DNA from: Bacillota bacterium
Lineage (GTDB): Bacteria; Bacillota; Clostridia; Lachnospirales; Lachnospiraceae
DNA length: 33,070 nucleotides
Assembly (NCBI GenBank): GCA_023436065.1
Contig: JAEZKU010000037.1
Location: 1-33,070, forward strand
Direction of reading: 5' to 3'
Below, piece by piece: positions 7,489-15,449 of this stretch (positions within the stretch are counted from its first letter, which is position 1; each line of letters opens with the position of its first letter). Under the pieces are notes generated by a model that did not search any database, was not told the origin of the DNA, and worked only from the letters and a program-made list of their open reading frames with translations. The position numbers and the translations under genes are program-made.

Positions 7489-8160
7489 TTACGAGAGCTT
7501 ATTCGTTATTCTGTGACTGATGGCAACCCCATCTCCAACCGGAAGGATGACGGTGCTCAGCTCCTCCATGTGGGTGATGGTATAAAGATATTCCCTCATC
7601 CTGGCATGAATTGTCCTGTCTCTTCTCGTAATGCTGTATCGGGAGTTGATCACGGTTCCATCCTGCAACACATTATCGGTAACAAGCATTCCTCCCTCTG
7701 ACAACAGCTTTATGAGCTCCGGCAGAAAGCTCATATATTGGGCTTTTGCCGCATCAAGAAAGATAAAATCATATTGCTGTTTTTGCTCAGTGAGTGCCTG
7801 TAATACCTCGAGTGCCTCCCCCTTCTGTAAGGTGATTTTATCCTTATGGGGAAAGCTAGGATCTGCAAGATTCTTTTCCGCTTCTACAAGTCGCATGGCA
7901 ACCTTCTCTATCGTCGTAATCCTGCATTCCGGTATGGTATATTCACTCATAAAGAGGGCGGAAAAGCCTATGGCTGTTCCGACCTCAAGAATTTTTTTAG
8001 GTTGTTGTAATTGGAGTAAGAATTTCAGTACTCCCTGTGTTTCCTTCTTAATGATGGGCACATGCTTTTCCAGTGCTTCTTTCTCCAGAATTGCCAGTTC
8101 CTCCGGCAGCTCCGCCTCAAGAGAATTGATATAAGCAGTAATTCTTTCGTTTACAATCAT
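7489..8160 (-). CDS. trmR: tRNA 5-hydroxyuridine methyltransferase (TrmR, O-methyltransferase family 3)
   Basis: SAM-dependent methyltransferase that in B. subtilis (YrrM) converts ho5U34 of tRNA to mo5U34. The 223-residue protein has motif I KILEVGTAIGFSALF (about 56-70), the acidic motif TTIEK (about 82-86), and LDAAKAQY (135-142), typical of the caffeoyl-CoA/COMT-like family 3. The frame is open for ten further codons, but the ATG at 8158-8160 has AGAAAGG six bases upstream and gives the usual N-terminus. It sits between mltG and trhP as in B. subtilis yrrL-yrrM-yrrN-yrrO, which is the main ground for choosing TrmR over other small-molecule O-methyltransferases. Confidence 0.88.
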   Translation of the reverse strand: MIVNERITAYINSLEAELPEELAILEKEALEKHVPIIKKETQGVLKFLLQLQQPKKILEVGTAIGFSALFMSEYTIPECRITTIEKVAMRLVEAEKNLADPSFPHKDKITLQKGEALEVLQALTEQKQQYDFIFLDAAKAQYMSFLPELIKLLSEGGMLVTDNVLQDGTVINSRYSITRRDRTIHARMREYLYTITHMEELSTVILPVGDGVAISHRITNKLS

Positions 8161-8198
8161 TGTGTGCCTTTCTTGCATATGCGGGAGCATTTCCCGCT

Positions 8199-8747
8199 TT
8201 ATTCTGCATCAGTATCCGAATTGGTACCATCATACATGTCCGAATCTGCATCCTGCTGCTCTGCATTCCCGGTGTCCTTGCTATCGTTGTCGGAATCGCT
8301 GTCCTTATCCTGGTTCTCTTTCTCCTGGACCGCCTTTTCCGAATCCTCATCCTTGACGATGGATTGGGAATAGTCTGTGATCACAGCTAAAATCTCCTCA
8401 TAGGTCATGGCCGAATTGATGACATAGGTTCCCGGCATGATCACATATTCTGTCAGCTTAGTCTTGAGATAGAAGGGATACTTATTCTCTATCACACGAT
8501 AAGTCTGCAGCTTTGTGGCAATATCCATCTTGGAATCACCCTTCTTGATCTGGAATACGACCTCCCTGCCGGGTGCTTCATCAAGCGCCACCGGTCCATA
8601 AACCTGATATGCAAAGGCATAAGCAGACTTGCTGAAATTAATAATCAGAAAGACCACCAGGATATAGAAGATGATATTCAAAAGCATTCGTACAATAAAG
8701 CTTGTGATTTTCAAGGTTAATTTTACTGCCGTGGATTTCGTTGCCAT
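8199..8747 (-). CDS. Short MltG/YceG-like membrane protein without catalytic domain
   Basis: 182 residues from ATG 8745-8747 (GGAG eight bases upstream; a TTG one codon earlier is less likely). One membrane segment lies at about residues 16-40, followed by an extracellular part with a LysM-like sequence, VVFQIKKGDSKMDIATKLQ, then YPFYLKTKLTEYVIMPGTY and a segment typical of the N-terminal subdomain of the endolytic transglycosylase MltG. It ends with about 50 residues rich in Asp, Glu, Ser, Asn and Gln. The large catalytic domain of MltG (normally over 300 residues in total) is missing. Its place between rnj and trmR corresponds to mltG in the Bacillus operon. It could be a binding or regulatory relic; enzymatic activity is unlikely. 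Confidence 0.75.
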   Translation of the reverse strand: MATKSTAVKLTLKITSFIVRMLLNIIFYILVVFLIINFSKSAYAFAYQVYGPVALDEAPGREVVFQIKKGDSKMDIATKLQTYRVIENKYPFYLKTKLTEYVIMPGTYVINSAMTYEEILAVITDYSQSIVKDEDSEKAVQEKENQDKDSDSDNDSKDTGNAEQQDADSDMYDGTNSDTDAE

Positions 8748-8767
8748 CAATTAATCTCCATTCCGCC

Positions 8768-8796
8768 AATACCCTACGAAAATTAGTACGGGTATT
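8768..8796. repeat. Stem-loop between rnj and the MltG-like gene
   Basis: Arms AATACCC (8768-8774) and GGGTATT (8790-8796) enclose 15 bases. A T-rich run follows only on the plus strand, where no gene ends, so on the transcribed minus strand it is probably a processing or stabilising hairpin. Confidence 0.4.
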
Positions 8797-8825
8797 TATT
8801 TACATAAATGTTTATTCAGGTTAAA

Positions 8826-10508
8826 TTACACTTCCATAATGATGGGCAGGATCATCGGATTTCTCTTCGTCTTCTTCCAGATGAAATCACCCAGAGAATC
8901 TCTGATTTCTGTTTTCATCTTGCCCCAATCTGCATTACTTTTCGTAAGGCACTTATCCAAAGCCCTCTCTACTACATCTCTGGCCTCATCCATCAGGTTT
9001 TCTGACTCTCTGACATATACGAAGCCTCTGGATACGATATCAGGACCTGCCATGACCGCATTACTGTATTTCTCAAGGGAAATTACTACGATGATAAGTC
9101 CGTTCTCTGATAACAGCTGTCTGTCTCGAAGTACGATATTGCCTACATCACCGACACCAAGACCATCTACCAGGATGCCACCTGAAGGAACCTCTCCGGT
9201 CAGTGCCGCCCTATCCTGGGATAAGGTAAGTTCATCTCCGGAGGATAGAATAAAGATATTCTCCTTCGGGATTCCCAGTGACTGCGCCAGTTCTGCATGA
9301 CGGATCAGGTGCTTATACTCACCATGAACCGGAACTGCATACTTCGGCTTAAGCAGCGTATACATTAGCTTGATCTCTTCCTGGCAGGCATGTCCGGATA
9401 CATGAGTATCCTGATAGATTACCTTTGCTCCCTTCATCGAAAGGTCATTGATAACCTTGGAAACTGCCTTCTCATTGCCCGGAATCGGGGTAGAGCTTAG
9501 GATTACTACATCTCCCGGTTTAATGGATACCTTCTTGTGAATAGAAGCCGCCATTCTGGGCAGTGCTGCCATAGACTCTCCCTGGCTGCCGGTAGTGATC
9601 AGTACCAGCTGGTCATCCGTATAATTTTTCATCTGTTCGATATCAATCAGCATATTCTCAGCCATCTTGATATAACCGAGCTCGTTGGCAACTGTAATGA
9701 TATTCACCATACTTCTGCCTTCGATAACGATTTTTCTGTTATATTTCGCTGCAGAATTGATAATCTGCTGAACCCTGTCCACGTTGGAAGCAAAGGTTGC
9801 GACGATAATTCTCTGCTTTGCATAATCAGCGAAGATGCTGTCAAAGGTCTTTCCGACAGAGCTTTCCGACATGGTGTAGCCCGGACGCTCCACATTGGTG
9901 CTGTCGCACAACAGTGCCAGTACACCCTTCTTGCCGATCTCGCCGATTCTCTGTAAATCAATCGGCTCACCAAATACCGGTGTAAAATCTACTTTAAAGT
10001 CACCCGTGTGGAAAAGGATTCCTGCCGGGGTAAAGATCGCCAGCGCCGCTGCATCCGCAATACTGTGATTTGTACGGATGAATTCGATACGGAAGCATCC
10101 AAGATTAATGGACTGACCATATTTGATCACCTTCCGTTTTGTGTTCTTTAATAAATTATGTTCCTTTAATTTGCTCTCAATGATTGCATTGGTAAGCTTC
10201 GTCGAATAAATCGGTACGTTCACTTCTTTTAATACATAGGGCAGAGAGCCGATATGATCCTCATGACCGTGTGTAATGACGAAGCCCTTCACCTTATCAA
10301 TGTTCTCCTTCAAATAGGTCACATCCGGAATGACCAGGTCAATACCCAACATCTCATCCTCAGGGAAGGATAGACCGCAATCGATGACAATGATGCTGTC
10401 CTCATATTCAATTGCAGTGATATTCATGCCTATTTGCTCTAAACCGCCAAGCGGAATAATCTTAACACCCTGTAATTCTGTTTGTTTCATTATGTTCTTT
10501 TCTTTCAA
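8826..10508 (-). CDS. rnj: Ribonuclease J
   Basis: Metallo-beta-lactamase/beta-CASP ribonuclease with 5'-3' exonuclease and endonuclease activity, central to mRNA decay and rRNA maturation in Firmicutes. The N-terminus reads VKIIPLGGLEQIGMN; the zinc motif HGHEDH is at 80-85, further metal or substrate segments are TNHSIADA and HTGDFKVD, and the beta-CASP part includes ATFASNVDR and the C-terminal HVSGHA. Start: ATG at 10550 has no ribosome binding site, but TTG at 10506-10508 has TTGGAGGTG six bases upstream, giving 560 residues, the normal family length. An internal ATG at 10488-10490 is poorly served. Located after fur; the products are functionally unrelated. Confidence 0.96.
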   Translation of the reverse strand: MKEKNIMKQTELQGVKIIPLGGLEQIGMNITAIEYEDSIIVIDCGLSFPEDEMLGIDLVIPDVTYLKENIDKVKGFVITHGHEDHIGSLPYVLKEVNVPIYSTKLTNAIIESKLKEHNLLKNTKRKVIKYGQSINLGCFRIEFIRTNHSIADAAALAIFTPAGILFHTGDFKVDFTPVFGEPIDLQRIGEIGKKGVLALLCDSTNVERPGYTMSESSVGKTFDSIFADYAKQRIIVATFASNVDRVQQIINSAAKYNRKIVIEGRSMVNIITVANELGYIKMAENMLIDIEQMKNYTDDQLVLITTGSQGESMAALPRMAASIHKKVSIKPGDVVILSSTPIPGNEKAVSKVINDLSMKGAKVIYQDTHVSGHACQEEIKLMYTLLKPKYAVPVHGEYKHLIRHAELAQSLGIPKENIFILSSGDELTLSQDRAALTGEVPSGGILVDGLGVGDVGNIVLRDRQLLSENGLIIVVISLEKYSNAVMAGPDIVSRGFVYVRESENLMDEARDVVERALDKCLTKSNADWGKMKTEIRDSLGDFIWKKTKRNPMILPIIMEV

Positions 10509-10599
10509 AAATTGCACCTCCAATGGTTTTATGTACTTTCTTTTATCCATTAACTAAGTGCATAAGATAAAACGACTGTATAACGTAATACAATCATAA

Positions 10600-10620
10600 G
10601 CAAATATATTCTATATTTGC
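10600..10620. repeat. Stem-loop after the Fur-family gene
   Basis: Perfect 9-bp arms GCAAATATA (10600-10608) and TATATTTGC (10612-10620) with a TTC loop, ten bases past the fur stop codon. No T-run follows on the minus strand; possible weak terminator or mRNA 3'-end stabiliser. Confidence 0.5.
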
Positions 10621-10629
10621 CCGATTAGA

Positions 10630-11088
10630 TTAATTAGATTTGTTTGCCCTGCATTTCTTACAATGGCCATAAAGCTTCACCTCATGGTCTGCCACGAGAA
10701 ATCCCATGGTTTCGTTAATCCGTTCTTCCAACGTCTCTAATAGATCATCCTGGAAAGCATAAATGTTTCCACAATCCAGACATATCAAATGATGATGATG
10801 GTGGCAGGCGTCTTCCTTCTTGCCCTTGCTAATCTCATAGCGCACATAGCCGTCATCAAGATTTAATTTATCTATTAGATTCAATTCCGATAATACTTGA
10901 ATCGTACGGTAAACAGTAGCAATTCCTATCTCTGGGTACTTCTTCTTCACGTAATCATAAATCTCTTCCGCGGTCAGGTGCTTCCCCGGTCTGCTGCTTA
11001 ATACCTCCAGTATTGCCACTCTCTGCGTGGTTACCTTCAGCCCGTTTTGTTTCAACAAACTTTTAAATTGTTCCTGGTTTTCAGGCAT
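10630..11088 (-). CDS. Fur-family transcriptional regulator (Fur/PerR/Zur type)
   Basis: Metal-dependent DNA-binding repressor of 152 residues. The winged helix (about 8-85) contains VTTQRVAILEVL and the recognition segment GIATVYRTIQVLSEL. The dimerisation and metal domain has a histidine run (CHHHHH, 95-100), CLDC (103-106) and a C-terminal CKKC; these two CxxC pairs are the structural zinc site of the family. Sequence alone does not separate iron, zinc and peroxide sensors. ATG at 11086-11088 has AGGTG five bases upstream; the longer frame from 11106 has no ribosome binding site. No clear Fur box was found in the window, so no target is assigned. Confidence 0.93.
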   Translation of the reverse strand: MPENQEQFKSLLKQNGLKVTTQRVAILEVLSSRPGKHLTAEEIYDYVKKKYPEIGIATVYRTIQVLSELNLIDKLNLDDGYVRYEISKGKKEDACHHHHHLICLDCGNIYAFQDDLLETLEERINETMGFLVADHEVKLYGHCKKCRANKSN

Positions 11089-11125
11089 ATCGTCACCTAG
11101 TTTCATCTAATCTATATCCATGCAT

Positions 11126-11398
11126 TTAATATAATTCAATATCATCCAATAATTCTTTAAAGATTGCGGCAACTGACTGCAGTTCCCTGTCATCTTCAAC
11201 AATATCATATACTGCCTCTTCGTCAGTATCCTTAGAAATATCTTTCAAAATAAGAGCCTCGGCTTCCTCATCCTCTTCTCCTGCCACACTGACAAGGAGG
11301 TAATCGACTCCACCAAGTCTCGTCTGTTCCAACACTTGAAATACTACCTCTTCACCATCCTCCGAGGTAAATATAATCTCATCCGGTCTGTTTTCCAT
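11126..11398 (-). CDS. DUF1292 family protein (YrzB-like)
   Basis: Small acidic protein, 90 residues from ATG 11396-11398 with GGAG six bases upstream; an ATG four codons earlier is also possible. The motif IIFTSEDGEEVVFQVLEQT followed by VDYLLVSV identifies DUF1292, found beside ruvX and ireB in most Firmicutes (B. subtilis yrzB). Function is unknown. It lies between ruvX and fur, 37 bp from the latter, probably co-transcribed. Confidence 0.85.
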   Translation of the reverse strand: MENRPDEIIFTSEDGEEVVFQVLEQTRLGGVDYLLVSVAGEEDEEAEALILKDISKDTDEEAVYDIVEDDRELQSVAAIFKELLDDIELY

Positions 11399-11480
11399 TC
11401 CAATCTCCATTCTTATTCATCCCTGACAATTTGGGCGTTAGCATAATATATGCAAGTGAGTTATAAACAGTCCTTACGGT

Positions 11481-11921
11481 CTAATTATCCTGCTTCATCA
11501 AATATAATTTATCCAGATAGCCCTGCAAAATCAATACAGCAGCAAGCTTATCCACTACCTTTGCTTTTTCTTCATAATCCAGACCACCCTGGGATAGCAC
11601 TTGATTGGCTGCTACCGTTGTCAGTCTTTCATCCCAGAGAATTACGGGGAGTCCCGTCCTCTGTCTCAGCTTCTCTGCAAATTCCTCTGATTTTACTGCA
11701 CGTTCTCCGACAGTATTATTCAAATGCTTCGGATATCCAAGTACTATAGTACCAATCTCATATTGCGCAATCAACTCTTCAATTCGCGCTAAGGTCTGTC
11801 GAAGCTTATTCTCCTGTTTTCTGCGGATGACTTCAATTCCCTGGGCTGTCAGCAATAGAGCATCGCTGATAGCAACGCCCACAGTTACCGAGCCGTAGTC
11901 CAATCCCATGATTCTTTTCAT
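11481..11921 (-). CDS. ruvX: Holliday junction resolvase RuvX / pre-16S rRNA nuclease (YqgF)
   Basis: RNase H-like nuclease of 146 residues, implicated in 16S rRNA 5'-end maturation and Holliday junction processing. The N-terminal MGLDYGSVTVGVAISD carries the first catalytic Asp, VLGYPKHLNNT follows, then ILWDERLTT and a C-terminal VVDKLAAVLILQGYLD with the last acidic residue. The ATG at 11919-11921 has GGAAG six bases upstream; the frame is open 19 codons further but the extension is not conserved-looking. It lies between ireB and DUF1292, the conserved Firmicutes order. Confidence 0.95.
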   Translation of the reverse strand: MKRIMGLDYGSVTVGVAISDALLLTAQGIEVIRRKQENKLRQTLARIEELIAQYEIGTIVLGYPKHLNNTVGERAVKSEEFAEKLRQRTGLPVILWDERLTTVAANQVLSQGGLDYEEKAKVVDKLAAVLILQGYLDKLYLMKQDN

Positions 11922-12003
11922 TCTATACTTCCATTCTGCCGAAACATTCCTATTTCTATGCATGCCCGGTAAAGTCATTCATTCCTACACTGATCTGATA
12001 CTG

Positions 12004-12282
12004 TTATTTGGATACCTTCATCTGGCTGAGACCTTTATCAATGTAGAAACGCAACAACTCCTCAATAATTTCATCACGCTCCACCTTCATGATCAGGCTT
12101 CTTGCACCCTTATGACTCGTTATGTAGGTGGGATCTCCCGACATAACATACCCAACAATCTGGTTGACGGGATTGTAACCCTTTTCTGTCAAAGCTGAAT
12201 ATACTGTCTGAATCACATCACTGACTACAACCTCAGTGTCTTTTTGCACTTTAAAATATTGTGTATTGTTTAATTTCTGCAT
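12004..12282 (-). CDS. ireB: IreB family regulatory phosphoprotein (UPF0297)
   Basis: 92 residues carrying the UPF0297 core EKGYNPVNQIVGYVMSGDP, followed by YITSHKGARSLI and ERDEIIEELL. In Enterococcus faecalis, IreB is phosphorylated by the PASTA kinase IreK and lowers cephalosporin resistance. The E. faecalis phosphothreonines lie near the N-terminus; here that part reads MQKLNNTQYFKVQKDTE, with Thr7 and Thr16 as candidates. Ribosome binding site AAGGAAGTG precedes the ATG. It lies upstream of ruvX. In many relatives alaS precedes ireB, but here mtaB does. Confidence 0.92.
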   Translation of the reverse strand: MQKLNNTQYFKVQKDTEVVVSDVIQTVYSALTEKGYNPVNQIVGYVMSGDPTYITSHKGARSLIMKVERDEIIEELLRFYIDKGLSQMKVSK

Positions 12283-12363
12283 TGAATCACTTCCTTCTTC
12301 TCCATAATAACACCCTGTCTAATCATTCCATAGTTACTATATTAATATATTTATCCAAAAAAT

Positions 12364-13749
12364 TCAATGTAATATTTCGCAAAGCAGGATTTCATCGGTT
12401 AAAAAGCCGGTAACCTTCACATCAAGCAGCTGATTGGACCGCTCTTCTTCTCCCAAAACTGCAAGCTTTAGATAACGCTCATTGTGACCAATCTGGTATT
12501 TTACACCGTCGATCTCTTCTGTTTCTTCAATAAGAATTTTCTCTATTCTGCCCACAAACAGCTTTCGGTATTCCGAAGCCATCAAATTCGAGAGAAAGAT
12601 CAATTCATCACTTCTTCGGCTTTTACTCTCCTCCGGAATCTGATCCGCCATATTCGCCGCCTTCGTTCCTGCACGTTTGGAATATTTGAAGACATGTATA
12701 TGGGAAAATCCAACCCTCTTCACAAATTCCATCGTTTCCTCAAATTCTTGCTCTGTCTCTCCGGGAAAACCGACGATCACATCCGTAGTGAAGGATGGCT
12801 GTTCAAAGTACTTCCTGATCAGTCCTACCCTGTCAATGTATTCCTCTGAAGTATATTTACGGTTCATGCGCTTTAGCACACTATCACTGCCACTTTGGAG
12901 CGACAGATGAAAATGAGGGCAGAATTGCTCTACCGAAGAGATACATTTTAGGAATTCCTCTGTGATAATCCTGGGCTCCAGAGAACCAAGCCTGATCCGG
13001 TTGATTCCGGGTATCTTTGCAATCTCGGTAATCAGCCTGGCTAAAGGCATCTCAGATGCACTATCTGTTGTTTTCAGTTGCTCGTTTCCTTCACTTGCTG
13101 ATATACTGTCGCTTTCTTTCTGCTTCTGTCTGTCTGTCCCGTAGGAGGAGATATGGATGCCTGTCAGCACTATTTCCTGATAGCCCCTGTCCGCCAGGGA
13201 CTGTACCTCTGCAAGAATATCATCTTCACGCCTGCTCCTGACTCTACCCCTGACATATGGAATGATACAATAGGAGCAAAAACGGTTACAGCCGTCCTGA
13301 ATCTTGATAAAGGCTCTGGTTTTTTCCATGGTTGTGATCACATGAAGCTCTTCGTAATCCTGTTCCTCATTGATATCCACGACCAGCTCTTCCTTGCCGT
13401 TACTGTTCATACAACGCTCCACCATGGCAACGATGTCTGATTTTTTGTTATTTCCCACTACCAGATCCACCGCACTGTCCTGCTGCAGCACCTCTTCCGC
13501 TGCCTGCACATAGCATCCCACCGCTGCGATCACGGCATTTGGATTCCTATGTTTCGCCTGGTGCAGCATCTGGCGTGACTTTCGATCCGCAATGTTGGTT
13601 ACGGTACAGGTATTGACGATATATACGTCAGCAATCTCCTTAAAGTCAACGATACGGTATCCGGCAGCTTCGAACATTCCGCGCATCGCTTCAGTTTCAT
13701 ACGAATTCACCTTGCATCCAAGGGTTAAAAATGCTGCTGTTTTATCCAT
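12364..13749 (-). CDS. mtaB: tRNA t6A37 methylthiotransferase MtaB
   Basis: Radical-SAM enzyme that adds a methylthio group to t6A37 of ANN-decoding tRNAs. 461 residues: UPF0004 domain with cluster cysteines C12, C48 and C79; radical-SAM core with CNRFCSYC (C154, C158, C161) then IIPYVRGRVRSR; C-terminal TRAM-like domain (VKVTGFLTDEILL). The sequence LGCKVNSYETEAM marks the MtaB/YqeV branch rather than MiaB. A Ser/Gln/Lys/Glu-rich stretch at about 207-233 looks like a low-complexity insertion after LTGIHISSYGTD. ATG 13747-13749 has an AGGA site close upstream. The ireB gene lies 81 bp downstream. Confidence 0.94.
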   Translation of the reverse strand: MDKTAAFLTLGCKVNSYETEAMRGMFEAAGYRIVDFKEIADVYIVNTCTVTNIADRKSRQMLHQAKHRNPNAVIAAVGCYVQAAEEVLQQDSAVDLVVGNNKKSDIVAMVERCMNSNGKEELVVDINEEQDYEELHVITTMEKTRAFIKIQDGCNRFCSYCIIPYVRGRVRSRREDDILAEVQSLADRGYQEIVLTGIHISSYGTDRQKQKESDSISASEGNEQLKTTDSASEMPLARLITEIAKIPGINRIRLGSLEPRIITEEFLKCISSVEQFCPHFHLSLQSGSDSVLKRMNRKYTSEEYIDRVGLIRKYFEQPSFTTDVIVGFPGETEQEFEETMEFVKRVGFSHIHVFKYSKRAGTKAANMADQIPEESKSRRSDELIFLSNLMASEYRKLFVGRIEKILIEETEEIDGVKYQIGHNERYLKLAVLGEEERSNQLLDVKVTGFLTDEILLCEILH

Positions 13750-13864
13750 GTATCCTGATAATCCTTTCTGTTGTGTCCGGAAAGTCTGTGGATAACCCAC
13801 AATACACCAAATTCTATATGCTTACCTATACAACTTTTCCCCTTTTTTTTATGTACTTTGTATA

Positions 13865-13893
13865 TTGACTTTTAATTTGCTAAATTATAGTAT
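13865..13893 (+). promoter_or_regulatory. Promoter of the HPr-like gene
   Basis: -35 TTGACT (13865-13870), 17-bp spacer, -10 TAGTAT (13888-13893); a 15-bp alternative with TATAGT overlaps it. A perfect inverted repeat AGTATAT-AC-ATATACT (13889-13904) overlies the -10 and the predicted start and could be an operator. The ribosome binding site AAAGGAGGAG follows at 13909-13918. Confidence 0.65.
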
Positions 13894-13924
13894 ATACATA
13901 TACTGAATAAAGGAGGAGTTATTA

Positions 13925-14158
13925 ATGAAGACGGTTAAAATATCATTAAATTCAATCGATAAGGTAAAGGCATTCGTAAATGATGTGACTAAATTTGATT
14001 CCGATTTTGATTTAGTTTCCGGTAGATATGTTATTGATGCAAAGTCCATTATGGGTATCTTCAGTCTTGATCTTTCCAAGAATATTGATTTAAATATTCA
14101 CAGCGATGAGAACATGGACAGCATCTTAAAAATATTAAAACCTTATATCGTTGAATAG
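13925..14158 (+). CDS. HPr-like protein lacking the catalytic histidine
   Basis: 77-residue protein with the HPr fold. The segment AKSIMGIFSLDLSKN (40-54) matches the HPr Ser46 region KSIMGVMSLGIAKG, placing the regulatory serine at Ser41. The phosphocarrier motif GIHARPA is replaced by SIDKVKA, so the position of His15 is Asp12 and PEP-dependent phosphotransfer is not possible. This resembles Crh of Bacillus, which has Gln in place of His15 and works only through Ser46 phosphorylation and CcpA, but it is a separate substitution. A regulatory partner of HPr kinase and CcpA is an inference. It has its own promoter, strong ribosome binding site and a 3' hairpin, and is convergent with thiI. Confidence 0.8.
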   Translation: MKTVKISLNSIDKVKAFVNDVTKFDSDFDLVSGRYVIDAKSIMGIFSLDLSKNIDLNIHSDENMDSILKILKPYIVE

Positions 14159-14179
14159 TAATAAACATATTGTTTTATC

Positions 14180-14207
14180 GAGGGAAGACGAGAATTCGTT
14201 TTCCCTC
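14180..14207. terminator. Shared terminator-like hairpin between HPr-like gene and thiI
   Basis: Arms 14180-14191 (GAGGGAAGACGA) and 14196-14207 (TCGTTTTCCCTC) form 12 pairs, one a G-U pair on the plus-strand RNA, with a 4-base loop. The following plus-strand tract ATTTATTTATT is only moderately T-rich. It lies between two convergent genes and may serve both. Confidence 0.6.
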
Positions 14208-14216
14208 ATTTATTTA

Positions 14217-15401
14217 TTAGATCTGAATAACTTCCACTGTATTCAACGCGGTCTCAATCATCTCTTCAATCTTTTCATTCAGCTTTTCTTCCGACCTGTT
14301 GATTACTTTGATGCTCGGCTTGGTTACAGGATGCTTCGCCACAAAGATGGTGCAACAGTCCTCAAAGGGCTGGATCGAAGTCTCATAGGTGTCTATCTGC
14401 TTAGCAATCTCTACGATATCCTTCTTATCAAATGCAATCAATGGTCTGTATACAGGCATTGTACATACCTCATTAGTCGCTGCGAGGCTATGCATCGTCT
14501 GACTGGCAACCTGACCAATGCTTTCACCGGTGATTAATCCGAGGCAACCCTCCTGCTCAGCAATTCTCTCAGCAATCCGCATCATATATCTGCGCATTAT
14601 GATCGTCAGCTCTTCGTGGGGACACTGATCATAGATATAGAGTTGAATATCTGTGAAGTTCACGATAAAGAGCTTCATGCTGCCTGTATACCTGGATATC
14701 TTCGCTGCCAGATCCACCACCTTTTGCTTGGCTCTGTCACTGGTATACGGCGGTGCATGGAAATAGGTTGCTGCCAGGGATACCCCCCTCTTAGAAATCA
14801 TATAACCGGCTACCGGACTGTCAATACCGCCGGACAGCAGAAGCATTCCTTTCCCATTACAGCCGACAGGCATGCCTCCAAGACCGGGTATAATGATCGA
14901 ATATACATAACACTTGGTACGTACTTCAACCGTTATCCTGACGCTGGGTTCATGCACATCCACCTTCATCTCGGGAAAACGCTTCAAAATATATGCACCC
15001 ATCTCGATACAGATCTCCGGTGAGGTATAACGATAATTCTTGTCCGCACGTTTCGCCTCCACTTTAAAAGTAAAGTTCCTGTCCGGATACATCTTCTCTA
15101 CATATTCCCCCACACCCTGTGTCAGCTGCTCCCACTCCGAGCTTTCGATTACCGCAACCGGGCAGAAGGAGGAAATACCGAATACTCTCTGAAGAGCAGC
15201 CACTGTCTCCTCATAATCATACCCCTCAGGGCATTCGACGAATATTCTGCCTTGCTCCTTGCTGACTATATAATAACCGCCATCAGCCTCCAGCGGGCTT
15301 AATGCTTCCTTTACCCTGTCCCGAAGGGCATTTTCAAAGATATAACGGTTATTCCCCTTCAGACCGATCTCTGCGTATTTTATCAAAAATGCTTTAAACA
15401 T
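14217..15401 (-). CDS. thiI: tRNA 4-thiouridine synthase / thiazole sulfurtransferase ThiI
   Basis: Adenylates U8 of tRNA and transfers sulfur to form s4U, and can also feed thiamin thiazole synthesis. 394 residues: N-terminal ferredoxin-like and THUMP domains (to about 165), PP-loop SGGIDSP (190-196), AANH domain to about 350. There is no C-terminal rhodanese domain, as usual in Firmicutes, where a dedicated cysteine desulfurase supplies sulfur. The cysteines in EDCCTIFVAKHP (349-350) lie where a sulfur-carrying cysteine is expected. Ribosome binding site AGGAGGATAAG. The desulfurase gene directly upstream is the likely partner. Confidence 0.96.
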   Translation of the reverse strand: MFKAFLIKYAEIGLKGNNRYIFENALRDRVKEALSPLEADGGYYIVSKEQGRIFVECPEGYDYEETVAALQRVFGISSFCPVAVIESSEWEQLTQGVGEYVEKMYPDRNFTFKVEAKRADKNYRYTSPEICIEMGAYILKRFPEMKVDVHEPSVRITVEVRTKCYVYSIIIPGLGGMPVGCNGKGMLLLSGGIDSPVAGYMISKRGVSLAATYFHAPPYTSDRAKQKVVDLAAKISRYTGSMKLFIVNFTDIQLYIYDQCPHEELTIIMRRYMMRIAERIAEQEGCLGLITGESIGQVASQTMHSLAATNEVCTMPVYRPLIAFDKKDIVEIAKQIDTYETSIQPFEDCCTIFVAKHPVTKPSIKVINRSEEKLNEKIEEMIETALNTVEVIQI

Positions 15402-15449
15402 CTTATCCTCCTAATTCATGTGAAGAAAGACCTCTTCACATCGTATGCT

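Noticed and set aside
13787..13795. DnaA box marking an origin
   Set aside because: TGTGGATAA is a perfect single DnaA box, but one 9-mer is expected by chance at appreciable frequency, and there is no cluster, AT-rich unwinding region or dnaA/dnaN nearby.
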